From: RUG369 sp050949645
Lineage (GTDB): Bacteria > Planctomycetota > Planctomycetia > Pirellulales > Thermoguttaceae
Direction of reading: 5' to 3'
DNA length: 64,000 nucleotides
NCBI GenBank assembly: GCA_050949645.1
Contig: JBMNGC010000001.1
Coordinates: forward strand, 744,001-808,000
Part shown: one piece after another, positions 8,388 through 17,815 of the stretch
How positions within the stretch are numbered: position 1 is the stretch's first letter
How the letters are laid out: the number at the start of each line of letters is the position of its first letter
The notes under the pieces: generated by a model
Told to the model about the DNA's origin: nothing
The model's input: only the letters and a program-made list of their open reading frames with translations
Database searches by the model: none
Position numbers and translations under genes: made by a program

Positions 8388-11300
8388 ATGAGTTTTTCTA
8401 GGAAGATGACGAAGAAGTCGAAGAAATGGCGCGGAGCGCTCATTTATTTGGCGCTTTTCGGAGTCGCGCCATTGGCCTTCGGCGCTGAAACACGGTATGT
8501 TTCGAACTACGATGAGTTGTCGTCGGCTATATCTGAATTTAACGCAAATACGGGCGAAGACTACAAAATTGTCCTGAAGAACGGGATCAATCTCGCAGGG
8601 ACGCTGCCTGTGATCACGGGCAACGACGATCTTGTGGGAGTCGATAGCGGCTCTCTGGAGATCGTCGGCAGCGGTTTCGCCATTAATGGCAACAACGAGT
8701 ATCGCGGTCTTATCGTCGATTCCCAGAAGTCTGGCGCTAAGGTTAAAGTTTCGAACTTAGAGTTCGCGTCTTGTCATGCAACTGGCGGCGCCGGCGGCGT
8801 TGGCGCTGGCGGCGGCGGAGGCGGCATGGGCGGAGGCGCAGCGATCTACGCGAATAGCGGAGAGATCGTTTTGAGCGACGTAACGACGTCGAACAGTTCT
8901 GCTCAGGGTGGCGCCGGCGGAAGCATTTTGCATGGATCCGAGTCTTATGGCGGCGGTGGCGGAATTGGCGGTAACGGCGGCAACGGCGTGATTGCAGAAG
9001 CCGGCGCTGCAAACGGCGGCGGAATTTTAACAGACGGCGCGGATTCTACCCCCTCGCGCAATGCTGGCGATGGCGGCGTGACTTCGACCGACAATCCCGA
9101 TTCCTTTGGGCGCTACGTTGATATGACGACGCCGGTGGGCGGCGCTTCACTCTCGGGAGGCGGTGGCGGAGCGTCGGTTGCCGTGGGCGGCGACGGCGGA
9201 TTTGGCGGCGGCGGCGGCGCGGGCGGAACGATCGGCGGCGACGGCGGATTTGGCGGCGGCGGCGCTGGAGGCGCCGACGCGCTCACCGCTGGTCTAGGCG
9301 GTTTTGGTGCGGGCAACGGCGGTTATGTCGAGCCCGTTAAGAGTGAAAATTTTTCTGATACGCAGGGCGGAGGAACCGGCGGCGGCGGAGCTGCTCTTGG
9401 CGCGGCAATTTTCGTTGGTGAAAACGCCAACGTGACGGTCGCGGTTTCTGAAGATTCCGTTAATGGAATTTATGGCGGTACGCTGACCGGCGGAATCGGC
9501 GGCGGCGGAACAGCAGAAGACGGAGAAGCGATCGGCAAAGGAATCTTCCTCCTTAACGATTTGACAATCGAAGTCGCAGAAGGCGGAGAATATCGTCTTT
9601 CCGACAACATCGGGGGCTACGCTGGATCTTCCAGAGTCAATGCGAACCCAGACGGCTCCTACGCCAATACAAGCGGCATAACCAAGACCGGCGAGGGAAC
9701 TCTTGTCTTGGAAGCAGCGGACTCGTCCTACACTGGCGACACAACAGTTCGGGAAGGAACCCTTGTCGCGGCGGAAGAGAACGCGATAAGCGCCTACTCG
9801 AATCTGAACGTCGAGGGTGGAACTGCTCAGTTGAACGCCGATCAATCGGTCAAGGGACTCTCGGGTGGCGCCGAAGCTCGTGTTGATCTCAACGCTTCTA
9901 CGCTTAGCGTCACAGGCGATTCCGATTCCGCCTACGCTGGTTCAATCTCTGGCAACGGACGCCTTCTCAAGCAGGGGACGGGTACCTTGGCTCTGTCGGG
10001 CGACAGTCGCGACGAGGAGTCTGAGGTTGCGTTCGACACGGAGATCCAGAATGGAACGATTCGCGTGGAGAACGAGGGCGCCTTCGGCGACGGGGTCGTG
10101 TACTATACCCGTACGGACGAAAACGATCAAACGCCTGCGATTGAATTTGGCGGCGTGTTCGACATTCCTAACGACATTGTGCTGTCAGGGAATTCGGTTC
10201 CGATGATCCTTTCCGGAACGTCGGCGACTCTTTCTGGGCAGCTAACAAACGCAGGATCGGCGGCCAATGAAATCGAATTGCGACTCGATGCTGGATCGAC
10301 TCTGACGGTCTCTAATACCGGCGTCTCGAGGGATGACGATGGAAATGTAGTGATCGACAAACTCAACGGAATTCACGCTTATACGCTTACCACCGGAAAT
10401 CTTTCGGCAAAGGTTACTTCTTTCCTCGATACCTCCGGCGAAGAGGACATTCGATATTGGTACAGCTCCATCGGCAACGCTCCGATTACAAACCAAGGAG
10501 ACAATACGCTGTCCTTCATTCTTGAGACGGACGACGTCGACGCAGGACTAAATTTTGCCAACAATTTTATTCTTAGCTCCGGTAACCTCACGATTGGACA
10601 ATCATTCGTCGAGGACGAGATTTCTCAGGTCAATAAGATCGTCTACTCCGGTTCAACCAGCGGCGACGGCGGTCTAATTATTGATATTGGCGATGGCGCG
10701 ACCATGTATGCCACCGGCTCTTTCGGTCATGCCTCTACCGTCATTAATTCCGGTATCCTTGATATTACTGAACTTGCCGGTTCGATTGGGAAGCTCGGCG
10801 AGCTGAGCGGCGATGGCGGCGTTATCAACACGGGTTCTAAAGACCTCGTGGTTAACTTCGACGACAGCGAGGCAAGCTTTAGCGGAAAGATTACCGGCGA
10901 CGAAGGAACGACGATCTTCAAGGACGGGACCGGTTCTTGGACCCTGAATCTCACCAACGATTCGAACGTCAATGCGATTCGGATTCTTGATGGAACGTTC
11001 TCGCTTGGTGAAAAACATTACGACGACGGTCTATATCAAAGCAACGATTTCGAGATAGAAATTCAGTCTGGCGGTCGTTTCAGTCATTCGACCGTTAGCG
11101 GCGCGACCCTCGTGTTGAATAATCTGATCGCCAGCGCTCCCGGCGGCGCGCTAGAGATCGGCGAGAATGACGAACTCATTCTGAGCTCTCAGAATACTTC
11201 GACAGACCTCTCTGCAAATCTAGTGGGCTCAGGTTGGCTCTTCCTCGAGAACGTGACCGGCGACGATGGGAAAGTTACCCCGTGGGTTCTCGGCGGTGAT

Positions 11301-13697
11301 AATTCCGAATGGGCCGGTACAATCGCTCTGTACGACAACAACGCACAGCTGACGCTTGCGTCCGAGAAGGCGGGCTCTGAGAATTCCTCCGTCAACTTTG
11401 GCGCTCTCGGGACCTTGAATGTCGATGAGTCGACGGTTCTCGGGACGCTTGATTTTGACAACAACCTTACGATCAATGCTGCTTCAGGTAAGATGCTTAC
11501 CCTCAATGGATTGTCGAGCTCGGTTCAGTGGCTCGACGACTCCGTCCTCACCATAGACGGCGGGGGAGCGGTAGCGTTCAGCGAGGGTAGCGGTGGGACG
11601 TACTACGGTGAAACGCTTGTTACGAACGGTTCTGCGCTCGTCCTGTTCGGTGATAATACCGCCGACGCGGAATATGGCGCATATCGTCGAGCTACAACGC
11701 TCACGAACGGCGGCGCGCTGGTTATGGATTATTCAAACGAAGACCTTGATGGAACGTGGACTTCCCTTTGGGGCTCCGATATCGATATCGACGGAGAAGG
11801 TACGATCGCAATTCAGGACGTTGTTAAAGTCAAAGAAGACGAGGATGGCGAGCCAAGCTATTACGTTGGAACAGTTGAATTTAACGATGATATCAACTTC
11901 ATCGGCGAAGATTCTAACGAACTGACTTTCCAAGTTAACAACTCTTACGCGGTTGTTGAGCTGCACAGCGCCATCGAAGGTTTGGGTGATCTGACCAAGA
12001 CCGGCGCGGGCAAACTGATTCTCAATGGATCAGGCGATTTTGGTTCCGCAATGGTCAATTCTGGTATTCTCCAGCTTGGTACGAGCGAAACGTCTGTAAA
12101 TGACCAGCTTGCTAACTCTGCTGTTACGATTTCCGGCGGGGCCCTTGCAGGATGGACTGATTCTCTCGGTTCTGTTCAGCTCAGGTCTGGCGTCCTCAAT
12201 ATCCTCAAGACTGGAACGGTCTACTTGAATGATTCTGAGAACGCGCTGACAATGGACGGCGGCACAATGTACGTCAACGTCCTTGACGCCGACAACTATA
12301 CAAACTATAAGACGACCGAGGAAGACGCAACGGTTGCGCTCAAGGGGGGAGCAATTTACGTCGACACGTCCGCAAGCGAAGTCGAGCTTGACTCCGGAAC
12401 CACGTTGACCATTGTTGAAACGGGCGAGGGCAACTTGACCGCTGATCCGTCGGATTACATAATCTACGACGACATTGCTGGAAAACGATTCATCGTCGAT
12501 CCGGAATCGATTAGCAACGGAAAATTCAAACTATTGCTCAAGACGACGCAGTTCTCCGAAATTGCGAGATCGCCGAATGAGAGAGTTATCAGTAGGCATC
12601 TCGACGATTGGCTTGATTCAGGTTCGGTCGATTCGGAGACCAACGAGTTTCTCGGACAGCTTGAAAACGCGATCGACAACAATCCACGTGTGCTGAACCA
12701 GCTTACCGGCGAGCTCCGTTTCTCAACCTTTAAGGCTCAGGTCCATGCGCATAACTTCATTCGTCAAACGTTGACACAGAACGTCATCCCTGATTCGACC
12801 GCAGGTATTGCTCCTCACAGCTTTTCTGCGATTCGCGGTCAGGCGTATGAAGAGCGAGACGGATTTTCTGGATGGATAAGCGCGTTGGCTGCGTTTGGCG
12901 ACGCGGACCCGCATAACGGAACTGCAGGATACGATTTCGATCTCCTTGGCGGCGTCGTTGGAGTTGAGGTTGGAAGTACTGCGGCAAATCAGTTCGGATT
13001 GTACTTTGCCTACAGCAACACGCAACTTGATACCAACCGCGCTATGGGCAACGTCAAAGTCAACGAAGAACAGTTCGGCGCATATCTGCGCTTCTCTGAC
13101 CCCTACGGCTATACCTTTGCAACTGGCTCGATCGGCATTACTGATTACGACGTTGCTCGCGCTCTGAGTGTAGCGAACTACTCGAACCTTTACTATAAGG
13201 GTTCGACCGACGGGTGGTCTGGAAACGTGTACCTCGAACGAGGATTTACGTTCTCGTTGCCAGGTTCCGATCTCCAGCCATACGGCGGATTGCAGTACAC
13301 GCACTTGCATGCCGACGATTACAATGAGAGCGGTTCACTTGATACGCTGAGTATCAAAACGGACGAGAGCAATTATGACAGCCTCGAGGGTATTCTTGGA
13401 ATTCGCTGGGTAAAATCGACGCTTCTGGGCGCGAGACAGTTTGACTTCAACGCCTATACTAACTGGACTCACGAATTTCTGGATGCGTCTCCGGACGGAT
13501 TCATCTCCCTTGCCGGCCGTCCTGACGGTTCGATTCGCATCATTGGCAATAGCGTGGGACGTGACTGGATTTATGCCGGTATAGGCGGAAAGCTTTACGG
13601 TCACAACGGGGTAAGCGTCTTCGGCGGCGCCGACGTCCAGGTCAATGATTATACGGCTTACGTCAACGGCCATGCCGGCCTGTCGTGTACTTGGTAA
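8388..13697 (+). CDS. Giant Gly-rich autotransporter (type V secretion)
   Basis: This surface protein of 1769 residues has an ATG preceded by GGAAGGG. The order is: signal peptide about 1-32 (ALIYLALFGVAPLAFGA); a beta-helix-like N-terminal part; a Gly-rich region at about 130-390 with runs such as GGGGGAGG and repeats of GGDGGFGGGG; a long passenger with autotransporter-associated beta-strand repeats (KTGEGTLVLEAADSSYTGDT, LLKQGTGTLALSGDS, LTKTGAGKLILNGSG); and a C-terminal beta-barrel from about residue 1485 (FSGWISALAAFG, FGLYFAYSNTQLD) ending GLSCTW with a terminal aromatic. The barrel should insert in the outer membrane and export the passenger. It is preceded by a long leader and followed by a strong hairpin. 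The role, adhesion or cell-surface layer, is inferred. Confidence 0.88.
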   Translation: MSFSRKMTKKSKKWRGALIYLALFGVAPLAFGAETRYVSNYDELSSAISEFNANTGEDYKIVLKNGINLAGTLPVITGNDDLVGVDSGSLEIVGSGFAINGNNEYRGLIVDSQKSGAKVKVSNLEFASCHATGGAGGVGAGGGGGGMGGGAAIYANSGEIVLSDVTTSNSSAQGGAGGSILHGSESYGGGGGIGGNGGNGVIAEAGAANGGGILTDGADSTPSRNAGDGGVTSTDNPDSFGRYVDMTTPVGGASLSGGGGGASVAVGGDGGFGGGGGAGGTIGGDGGFGGGGAGGADALTAGLGGFGAGNGGYVEPVKSENFSDTQGGGTGGGGAALGAAIFVGENANVTVAVSEDSVNGIYGGTLTGGIGGGGTAEDGEAIGKGIFLLNDLTIEVAEGGEYRLSDNIGGYAGSSRVNANPDGSYANTSGITKTGEGTLVLEAADSSYTGDTTVREGTLVAAEENAISAYSNLNVEGGTAQLNADQSVKGLSGGAEARVDLNASTLSVTGDSDSAYAGSISGNGRLLKQGTGTLALSGDSRDEESEVAFDTEIQNGTIRVENEGAFGDGVVYYTRTDENDQTPAIEFGGVFDIPNDIVLSGNSVPMILSGTSATLSGQLTNAGSAANEIELRLDAGSTLTVSNTGVSRDDDGNVVIDKLNGIHAYTLTTGNLSAKVTSFLDTSGEEDIRYWYSSIGNAPITNQGDNTLSFILETDDVDAGLNFANNFILSSGNLTIGQSFVEDEISQVNKIVYSGSTSGDGGLIIDIGDGATMYATGSFGHASTVINSGILDITELAGSIGKLGELSGDGGVINTGSKDLVVNFDDSEASFSGKITGDEGTTIFKDGTGSWTLNLTNDSNVNAIRILDGTFSLGEKHYDDGLYQSNDFEIEIQSGGRFSHSTVSGATLVLNNLIASAPGGALEIGENDELILSSQNTSTDLSANLVGSGWLFLENVTGDDGKVTPWVLGGDNSEWAGTIALYDNNAQLTLASEKAGSENSSVNFGALGTLNVDESTVLGTLDFDNNLTINAASGKMLTLNGLSSSVQWLDDSVLTIDGGGAVAFSEGSGGTYYGETLVTNGSALVLFGDNTADAEYGAYRRATTLTNGGALVMDYSNEDLDGTWTSLWGSDIDIDGEGTIAIQDVVKVKEDEDGEPSYYVGTVEFNDDINFIGEDSNELTFQVNNSYAVVELHSAIEGLGDLTKTGAGKLILNGSGDFGSAMVNSGILQLGTSETSVNDQLANSAVTISGGALAGWTDSLGSVQLRSGVLNILKTGTVYLNDSENALTMDGGTMYVNVLDADNYTNYKTTEEDATVALKGGAIYVDTSASEVELDSGTTLTIVETGEGNLTADPSDYIIYDDIAGKRFIVDPESISNGKFKLLLKTTQFSEIARSPNERVISRHLDDWLDSGSVDSETNEFLGQLENAIDNNPRVLNQLTGELRFSTFKAQVHAHNFIRQTLTQNVIPDSTAGIAPHSFSAIRGQAYEERDGFSGWISALAAFGDADPHNGTAGYDFDLLGGVVGVEVGSTAANQFGLYFAYSNTQLDTNRAMGNVKVNEEQFGAYLRFSDPYGYTFATGSIGITDYDVARALSVANYSNLYYKGSTDGWSGNVYLERGFTFSLPGSDLQPYGGLQYTHLHADDYNESGSLDTLSIKTDESNYDSLEGILGIRWVKSTLLGARQFDFNAYTNWTHEFLDASPDGFISLAGRPDGSIRIIGNSVGRDWIYAGIGGKLYGHNGVSVFGGADVQVNDYTAYVNGHAGLSCTW
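9186..9264 (+). repeat. Direct repeat in the Gly-rich segment of the autotransporter
   Basis: A 31-base unit encoding GGDGGFGGGG occurs at 9186-9216 and again at 9234-9264, a 48-base period. It is embedded in a wider stretch (about 8785-9510) dominated by GGC codons. Such runs are prone to slippage and length variation. Confidence 0.75.
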
Positions 13698-13745
13698 TTC
13701 AGTTAGCGTCAGGACGACGTTGATTGAGATTCCTTGAACAAAAAC

Positions 13746-13790
13746 AAACAAACCAGAATCTTGGAAACAAGGTTCTGGTTTGTTTATGGG
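13746..13790 (+). terminator. Terminator hairpin of the autotransporter gene
   Basis: An 18-bp stem (AAACAAACCAGAATCTTG with CAAGGTTCTGGTTTGTTT, one G-U pair) closes a GAAA tetraloop about 50 bases after the stop codon. The 3' arm is T-rich, though the tract after it is short. Confidence 0.75.
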
Positions 13791-13917
13791 TGGATTGGCC
13801 TTCTTTCTTTGGAAAATTTTATAATTTAGCAGTTGACTCTTAGGAAAAGAAGGATAGAATCAGGTCGTTCTTGAGGTGGTTAGGGGCAACCCGACGCTCA
13901 CCTTTGGGATTTCCTTT

Positions 13918-13990
13918 GGGGAGTTAGCTCAGTTGGGAGAGCGCAACGTTCGCAATGTTGAGGTCGAGGGTTCGACTCCCTTACTCTCCA
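13918..13990 (+). tRNA. tRNA-Ala (anticodon CGC)
   Basis: A 73-base cloverleaf: acceptor GGGGAGT with ACTCTCC, D-arm GCTC/GAGC, anticodon stem CAACG/TGTTG with loop TTCGCAA, and T-arm GAGGG/CCCTT around TTCGACT. Anticodon CGC reads GCG (Ala). The acceptor has the G3-U70 pair that identifies tRNA-Ala. The discriminator is A. CCA is not encoded; CTG follows. Confidence 0.95.
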
Positions 13991-13993
13991 CTG

Positions 13994-14023
13994 ATACCGG
14001 TCTTTTTAACCGGTATTTTTTTT
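13994..14023 (+). terminator. Intrinsic terminator between two tRNA genes
   Basis: The stem ATACCGGT/ACCGGTAT closes a 7-base loop and is followed by eight Ts (14016-14023). It lies four bases after tRNA-Ala and six bases before tRNA-Val, so the second tRNA would need read-through or its own promoter overlapping the first tRNA. Confidence 0.85.
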
Positions 14024-14029
14024 AGGTAT

Positions 14030-14103
14030 GGGCGACTAGCTCAGTTGGTTAGAGCGCCGCTTTCACACGGCGGAGGTCAACAGTTCGAGTCTGTTGCCGC
14101 CCA
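14030..14103 (+). tRNA. tRNA-Val (anticodon CAC)
   Basis: A 74-base cloverleaf: acceptor GGGCGAC with GCCGCCC, D-arm GCTC/GAGC, anticodon stem CCGCT/GGCGG with loop TTCACAC, and T-arm AACAG/CTGTT around TTCGAGT. Anticodon CAC reads GTG (Val). The discriminator is A, and CCA is not encoded. Confidence 0.95.
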
Positions 14104-14215
14104 TCTCTGCTTCAGCCGCGAATGTCGAGTTAGCGATGATTTGCGACTGGCTGCTGAGCATCGAAGGGAATCTTGCTTGCACATTGGCGATGCGAGATTT
14201 TTGACGATCTTGCAA

Positions 14216-14256
14216 ATAAAAAAACCTGACCAGCACAAACGACTGGTCAGGTTTTA
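14216..14256 (-). terminator. Terminator of topA
   Basis: A perfect 13-bp stem (AAAACCTGACCAG with CTGGTCAGGTTTT) closes a 9-base loop. On the minus strand it is followed by a run of eight Ts. It lies 25 bases past the topA stop and has a weaker T-tract on the plus strand. Confidence 0.9.
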
Positions 14257-14280
14257 TTTTTGGGAACCTTGCTGCACAGC

Positions 14281-17076
14281 TCAGAAGGGCGGCTCGGAAT
14301 TCGACTTTTTCTCCTTCTTTGTTGCGCTTTTTTTCGCTGTCGTCTTCTTCGTCGTTGTCTTCTTTGCAGTAGCCTTTTTGGTTGTCTTTTTTTCGGAAGT
14401 TTTCCTGGTTGTTCGACGTCCTTTCGTCGAGCCTCGCGCCATTTTAGCAGCGAGGAGTTCAAGCGCTTTTTCGGATGTGATTTCGTCCGGCGTTACTCCC
14501 TTCGGAAGCGACGCGTTAGTCTTACCGTCAGTTACATATGGACCATAAAATCCATCGAGGAGCTTGATCTCTTGGTTAGTCGTCGTCGATATGCCGAACG
14601 TTTTGAGAGGCTCGGACTTTCGGGAAGATCGAGATCGACCCGTCTTTTTCTCCTGTGCCAATAGATCGATCGCCTCGTCGAGCGTAAGCGTGAGTAGCGA
14701 TTGTGAAGCCGACAGAGAACGCGTTTCCTTGCCTCGTTTTACGTAGGGGCCAAAGCGCCCGTTACAAGCGACGACTGGTTCGTCGGTCGCAGGATCAACT
14801 CCCAAAGTTTTCGGAAATTTTAGCAACTCCAGAGCGACCTCGAGTGTGACGTCGCTCTCAGACATGTCTTTAATGAGAGATACATTCTTGGGCTTTTCAC
14901 CTTCCTCAAGCGCCTCGCGCTGAACGTACCAGCCATATTGACCATGTTTGAGATACACGGCCTTGCCCGTCTCTGGACAGTATCCGATAGGTCGATTCGA
15001 GTTTTCCGCAGCACGAATAAACTTCAAAGCCACATCCAACGTCAGTTCGTCTGGCGGCAGATCCTCGGGAATGTTGGCGCGAACTTCGCCGTATTCCAGA
15101 TAAGGGCCGTAACGCCCAACGCGAAGGTAGATCGGCGCGTCTTCCGTTCCGTCTTCTTTATCGGGCGTACCAATGTAGAACTGGCAAATTTCGTGGGCGT
15201 CGATTTCCGTTTTCTTCGAGTCGAGCTGCTTCTGCAGACCCGGTGCAAAAGTCTCTGGAAAGGGGAATTCATCCTGTTCTTTATTTTTAGAATGGTCGTC
15301 GACGTCGCCAAAGTAAAAAGCTCTCAAATAAGCGACTTCATCTCGTTTACCATTGCTGATCTCGTCGAGTGCATTTTCCATATCGGCGGTAAAACGATAA
15401 TCGACGAGCTCCGGAAAGTGCGTCTCCAGCAAATTGCAAACAGCGAACGCAGTCCAAGTCGGCACAAGAGCGCTACCCTTCTTAAACGCGTATTCCCGCA
15501 CCTGAATAACGTCGATAATCGACGCATAGGTGCTAGGGCGACCGATCCCCATTTCTTCCAGCGTTTTGGTAAGAGACGCTTCAGAATAACGAGGAGAAGG
15601 TTGGGTTGTGTGCTTTTGCGGCGTTAGCCCTTCGATCTTGAGCGCATCGCCCTCTTTGACGTCGGGAAGAATCGATTCTTTGTTGGCGTGGTTTGCTTCC
15701 GGATCATCGGTTCCCTCGACATAGGCGCGCAGATAACCGTCGAATTCAATCGTTTTGCCGCTTGTCTGGAATTTTGTGTCTGCTATCGCTATAACGACCG
15801 TTTTGTTTTTACCCTTGGAATCTGCCATCTGGCTGGCGACGGTCCGCTTCCAAATCAGATCGTAGAGTCGAAATTCGTCAAAAGAAAGTTTCGAACGGAG
15901 CTCCTGGGGAAGACGAAAACGCGTTCCAGCCGGACGGATCGCTTCGTGCGCTTCCTGTGCGTTTTTGACTTTAGTCCTATAAAGACGCGGTTTAGCCGGA
16001 AGATACGCGTCTCCATAATGTTCCAAAACGAGACTGCGCGCCGCATTAATCGCTTCCATTGAAAGCGACGTCGAGTCAGTACGCATATAGGTGATGTACC
16101 CGTTCTCGTAGAGGCTTTGCGCGACGCCCATCGTTCTCTTAGCGGTAAATCCGAGTTTCCGGTTGGCGTCTTGCTGCAATAAGCTTGTAGTAAACGGCGG
16201 GTAGGGGCGCGATGTATACGGCTTTTCTTTAATTGATTCTACAACCGCGTCGGACTTCAAAAGCCTTTCAACCAGCTCATTTGACGATTTTTCGTCAAGA
16301 AGTGCAAATTTTTTCGGCGTTTTAAGAAGTCCGGTCGATGGATCGAAATTCTTTCCAGAGGGGATCAGCCGACCATCGACTGACGTCAGTAGCGCTTGGA
16401 ATGGTTTAGAGTTAGCGGCGGAAAAATCGCCAAGAATGTCCCAGAAATCGGCGCTGTGGAACGCCATTCTTTCTCGTTCACGCTCGACGATCAACCTGAC
16501 GGCGACGCTCTGAACGCGTCCAGCCGACTTGCCGCCGCCAATCTTGCGCCACAAAATGGGGGAACATCCGTATCCGACAAACCTGTCGATCACACGCCGC
16601 GCTTCCTGTGCTTTAACGAGATTCATATTGAGATCTCGCGTGTTATCTAGCGCTTTCGTAATGGCGCTTTTTGTGATCTCATTAAAGACGAGGCGTTTGA
16701 AGGGGACCTTTGGTTTAAGCGTCTCAAGGAGGTGCCAGCTGATCGCTTCGCCTTCACGGTCTTCGTCCGTTGCGAGATAAAGAGCAGAAGCGTTGCGAAG
16801 ATCTTTCTTCAATTTGGCAACCTGCTTGGCTTTTTCTGGCGGAACCACATAAACTGGTTTAAAATCATCGTTGACATTGACGGCGTAGTCCGCCCAGGGC
16901 TCTTTATGGTATTTGGCTGGTAATTCTTTTTTCTTTTTGGGGAGATCTCGCACATGTCCGACGCTTGCTTCGACGAAGTAACCGGGGCCAAGGTATTTTT
17001 CTATCGTTCTTGCCTTGGCTGGAGATTCAACGATCACCAGCGTAGAGCCATCCGCTTTTCCTTTAGATTGCACCAT
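14281..17076 (-). CDS. topA: DNA topoisomerase I
   Basis: It relaxes negative supercoils through a 5'-phosphotyrosine intermediate. The 931 residues hold an N-terminal Toprim domain (VIVESPAKA at about 13-21, DEDREGE at 104-110), the type IA core with KSAGRVQSVAVRLI, and the active-site Tyr330 in GYITYMRTDST. The C-terminal part has no cysteine zinc fingers. It has four Topo_C repeat units instead, each with a G-x-YGxY/FGxY core (GRYGPYLEYG, GQYGWYVQ, GRFGPYVKRG, GFYGPYV). The last 50 residues are a Lys/Thr-rich basic tail (TKKATAKKTTTKKTTAKK) ending SEPPF, probably a DNA-binding tail as in other bacteria with basic C-termini. The start is ATG 17076. A strong terminator follows. Confidence 0.96.
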   Translation of the reverse strand: MVQSKGKADGSTLVIVESPAKARTIEKYLGPGYFVEASVGHVRDLPKKKKELPAKYHKEPWADYAVNVNDDFKPVYVVPPEKAKQVAKLKKDLRNASALYLATDEDREGEAISWHLLETLKPKVPFKRLVFNEITKSAITKALDNTRDLNMNLVKAQEARRVIDRFVGYGCSPILWRKIGGGKSAGRVQSVAVRLIVERERERMAFHSADFWDILGDFSAANSKPFQALLTSVDGRLIPSGKNFDPSTGLLKTPKKFALLDEKSSNELVERLLKSDAVVESIKEKPYTSRPYPPFTTSLLQQDANRKLGFTAKRTMGVAQSLYENGYITYMRTDSTSLSMEAINAARSLVLEHYGDAYLPAKPRLYRTKVKNAQEAHEAIRPAGTRFRLPQELRSKLSFDEFRLYDLIWKRTVASQMADSKGKNKTVVIAIADTKFQTSGKTIEFDGYLRAYVEGTDDPEANHANKESILPDVKEGDALKIEGLTPQKHTTQPSPRYSEASLTKTLEEMGIGRPSTYASIIDVIQVREYAFKKGSALVPTWTAFAVCNLLETHFPELVDYRFTADMENALDEISNGKRDEVAYLRAFYFGDVDDHSKNKEQDEFPFPETFAPGLQKQLDSKKTEIDAHEICQFYIGTPDKEDGTEDAPIYLRVGRYGPYLEYGEVRANIPEDLPPDELTLDVALKFIRAAENSNRPIGYCPETGKAVYLKHGQYGWYVQREALEEGEKPKNVSLIKDMSESDVTLEVALELLKFPKTLGVDPATDEPVVACNGRFGPYVKRGKETRSLSASQSLLTLTLDEAIDLLAQEKKTGRSRSSRKSEPLKTFGISTTTNQEIKLLDGFYGPYVTDGKTNASLPKGVTPDEITSEKALELLAAKMARGSTKGRRTTRKTSEKKTTKKATAKKTTTKKTTAKKSATKKEKKSNSEPPF

Positions 17077-17527
17077 TGTTTACACCGAGGTATTATTCGA
17101 ATCAATCCGAGCTCTCATCGGTTGAATTGCTAACATTTTCAGGAACATTTTGACGACGTTCCTCGCTATAAAATGAGATTCGTCATTCTCCTGATCCAAG
17201 TTTCCGGGCAGATGAAGATTCCGTCGAAATGTTAAATTACTGATGCCCGTCTTTTCAGTACTATTATTAGAACCTATATAATTTCGAGCGCCCTGGGGGT
17301 ATTTTGATAGCGCAGTATTTTATTTTTGTCAAGGTCTAAATTTTGGACATGTCGTAGTTTTACCGTATTTTTTACAAAGTTAAAGTTCAAGATCGCCGAG
17401 ACGTCGACCGCCGTTTTCGAATCTTTTCGAGTGTTTCTGCGAGCGATTTAGTACTAAGAAATTATGGGCGAGTTGCGTTTCTAGGTTTTATATCGGCAAA
17501 TACGACGCTGAGAATCTTCAAGTCTCT
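17077..17527. other. Intergenic region upstream of topA
   Basis: No gene is seen. It is AT-rich, with -10-like sequences on both strands (for example TATATAATTT near 17275), and presumably contains the topA promoter. It is not resolved further. Confidence 0.4.
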
Positions 17528-17555
17528 TTGACTTTTTCACTCTGTTTGTTACAAT
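17528..17555 (+). promoter_or_regulatory. Sigma-70-type promoter
   Basis: TTGACT (17528-17533), a 16-base spacer and TACAAT (17550-17555) fit the vegetative consensus well. The predicted start is near 17562. It drives a unit that ends in a strong terminator before rpe. Confidence 0.65.
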
Positions 17556-17561
17556 CTAACT

Positions 17562-17815
17562 CGCAATTTGTACAATCCGGCGTCTCTTGTTGTCAGAGCA
17601 GAGTCGTTGTGATTGGTCAACATTCGGTAATGGGGATAACCAGCCCTACGAGCCTACCGCGCGGGCTCGATAAGGCGGCGTATGCCGCTCGCGGAACGTT
17701 TGACGAAAGCGTTTCGCGGGAAAGCGCGGCGTTTGTCGTTGTGGATAACGCACATAACGGCAAGCGAAGTTCCTTGTTGGTGGCGGCGCGCCGTCGCAAG
17801 ACGGCGCGCCGTTTT
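17562..17815 (+). ncRNA. Candidate non-coding RNA or rpe leader
   Basis: About 250 bases run from a good promoter to a very strong terminator (17784-17815). They contain several local hairpins: GAGCC/GGCTC near 17660, GCGGC/GCCGC around GTAT, and CGCGGAACG with CGTTTCGCG. No known RNA family motif (tmRNA, SRP, RNase P, common riboswitches) was recognised. Two readings are possible: a free-standing small RNA, or a 5' leader whose terminator controls rpe, which starts 90 bases later. An alternative is a 66-codon frame from ATG 17630 to the TGA at 17830; it has no good ribosome binding site and runs through the terminator, so I did not call it. Confidence 0.45.
17784..17815 (+). terminator. Strong GC-rich intrinsic terminator upstream of rpe
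   Basis: A perfect 12-bp stem (CGGCGCGCCGTC with GACGGCGCGCCG) closes a GCAA tetraloop and is followed by TTTT. It is 90 bases before the rpe start, so rpe needs read-through or a promoter in between. Confidence 0.85.

Noticed and set aside
9113..9316. Pro-rich minus-strand frame
   Set aside because: It is the complement of the Gly-rich GGC repeats of the autotransporter.
12723..13310. 195-codon minus-strand frame
   Set aside because: It is antisense to the autotransporter barrel region.
13955..14548. Open frame across the tRNA genes and the topA tail
   Set aside because: It translates tRNA sequence (the familiar GRLAQLVRAP-type product) and continues antisense to topA; not a protein gene.
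14938..15627. 229-codon plus-strand frame
   Set aside because: It is antisense to topA and has no protein-like features.
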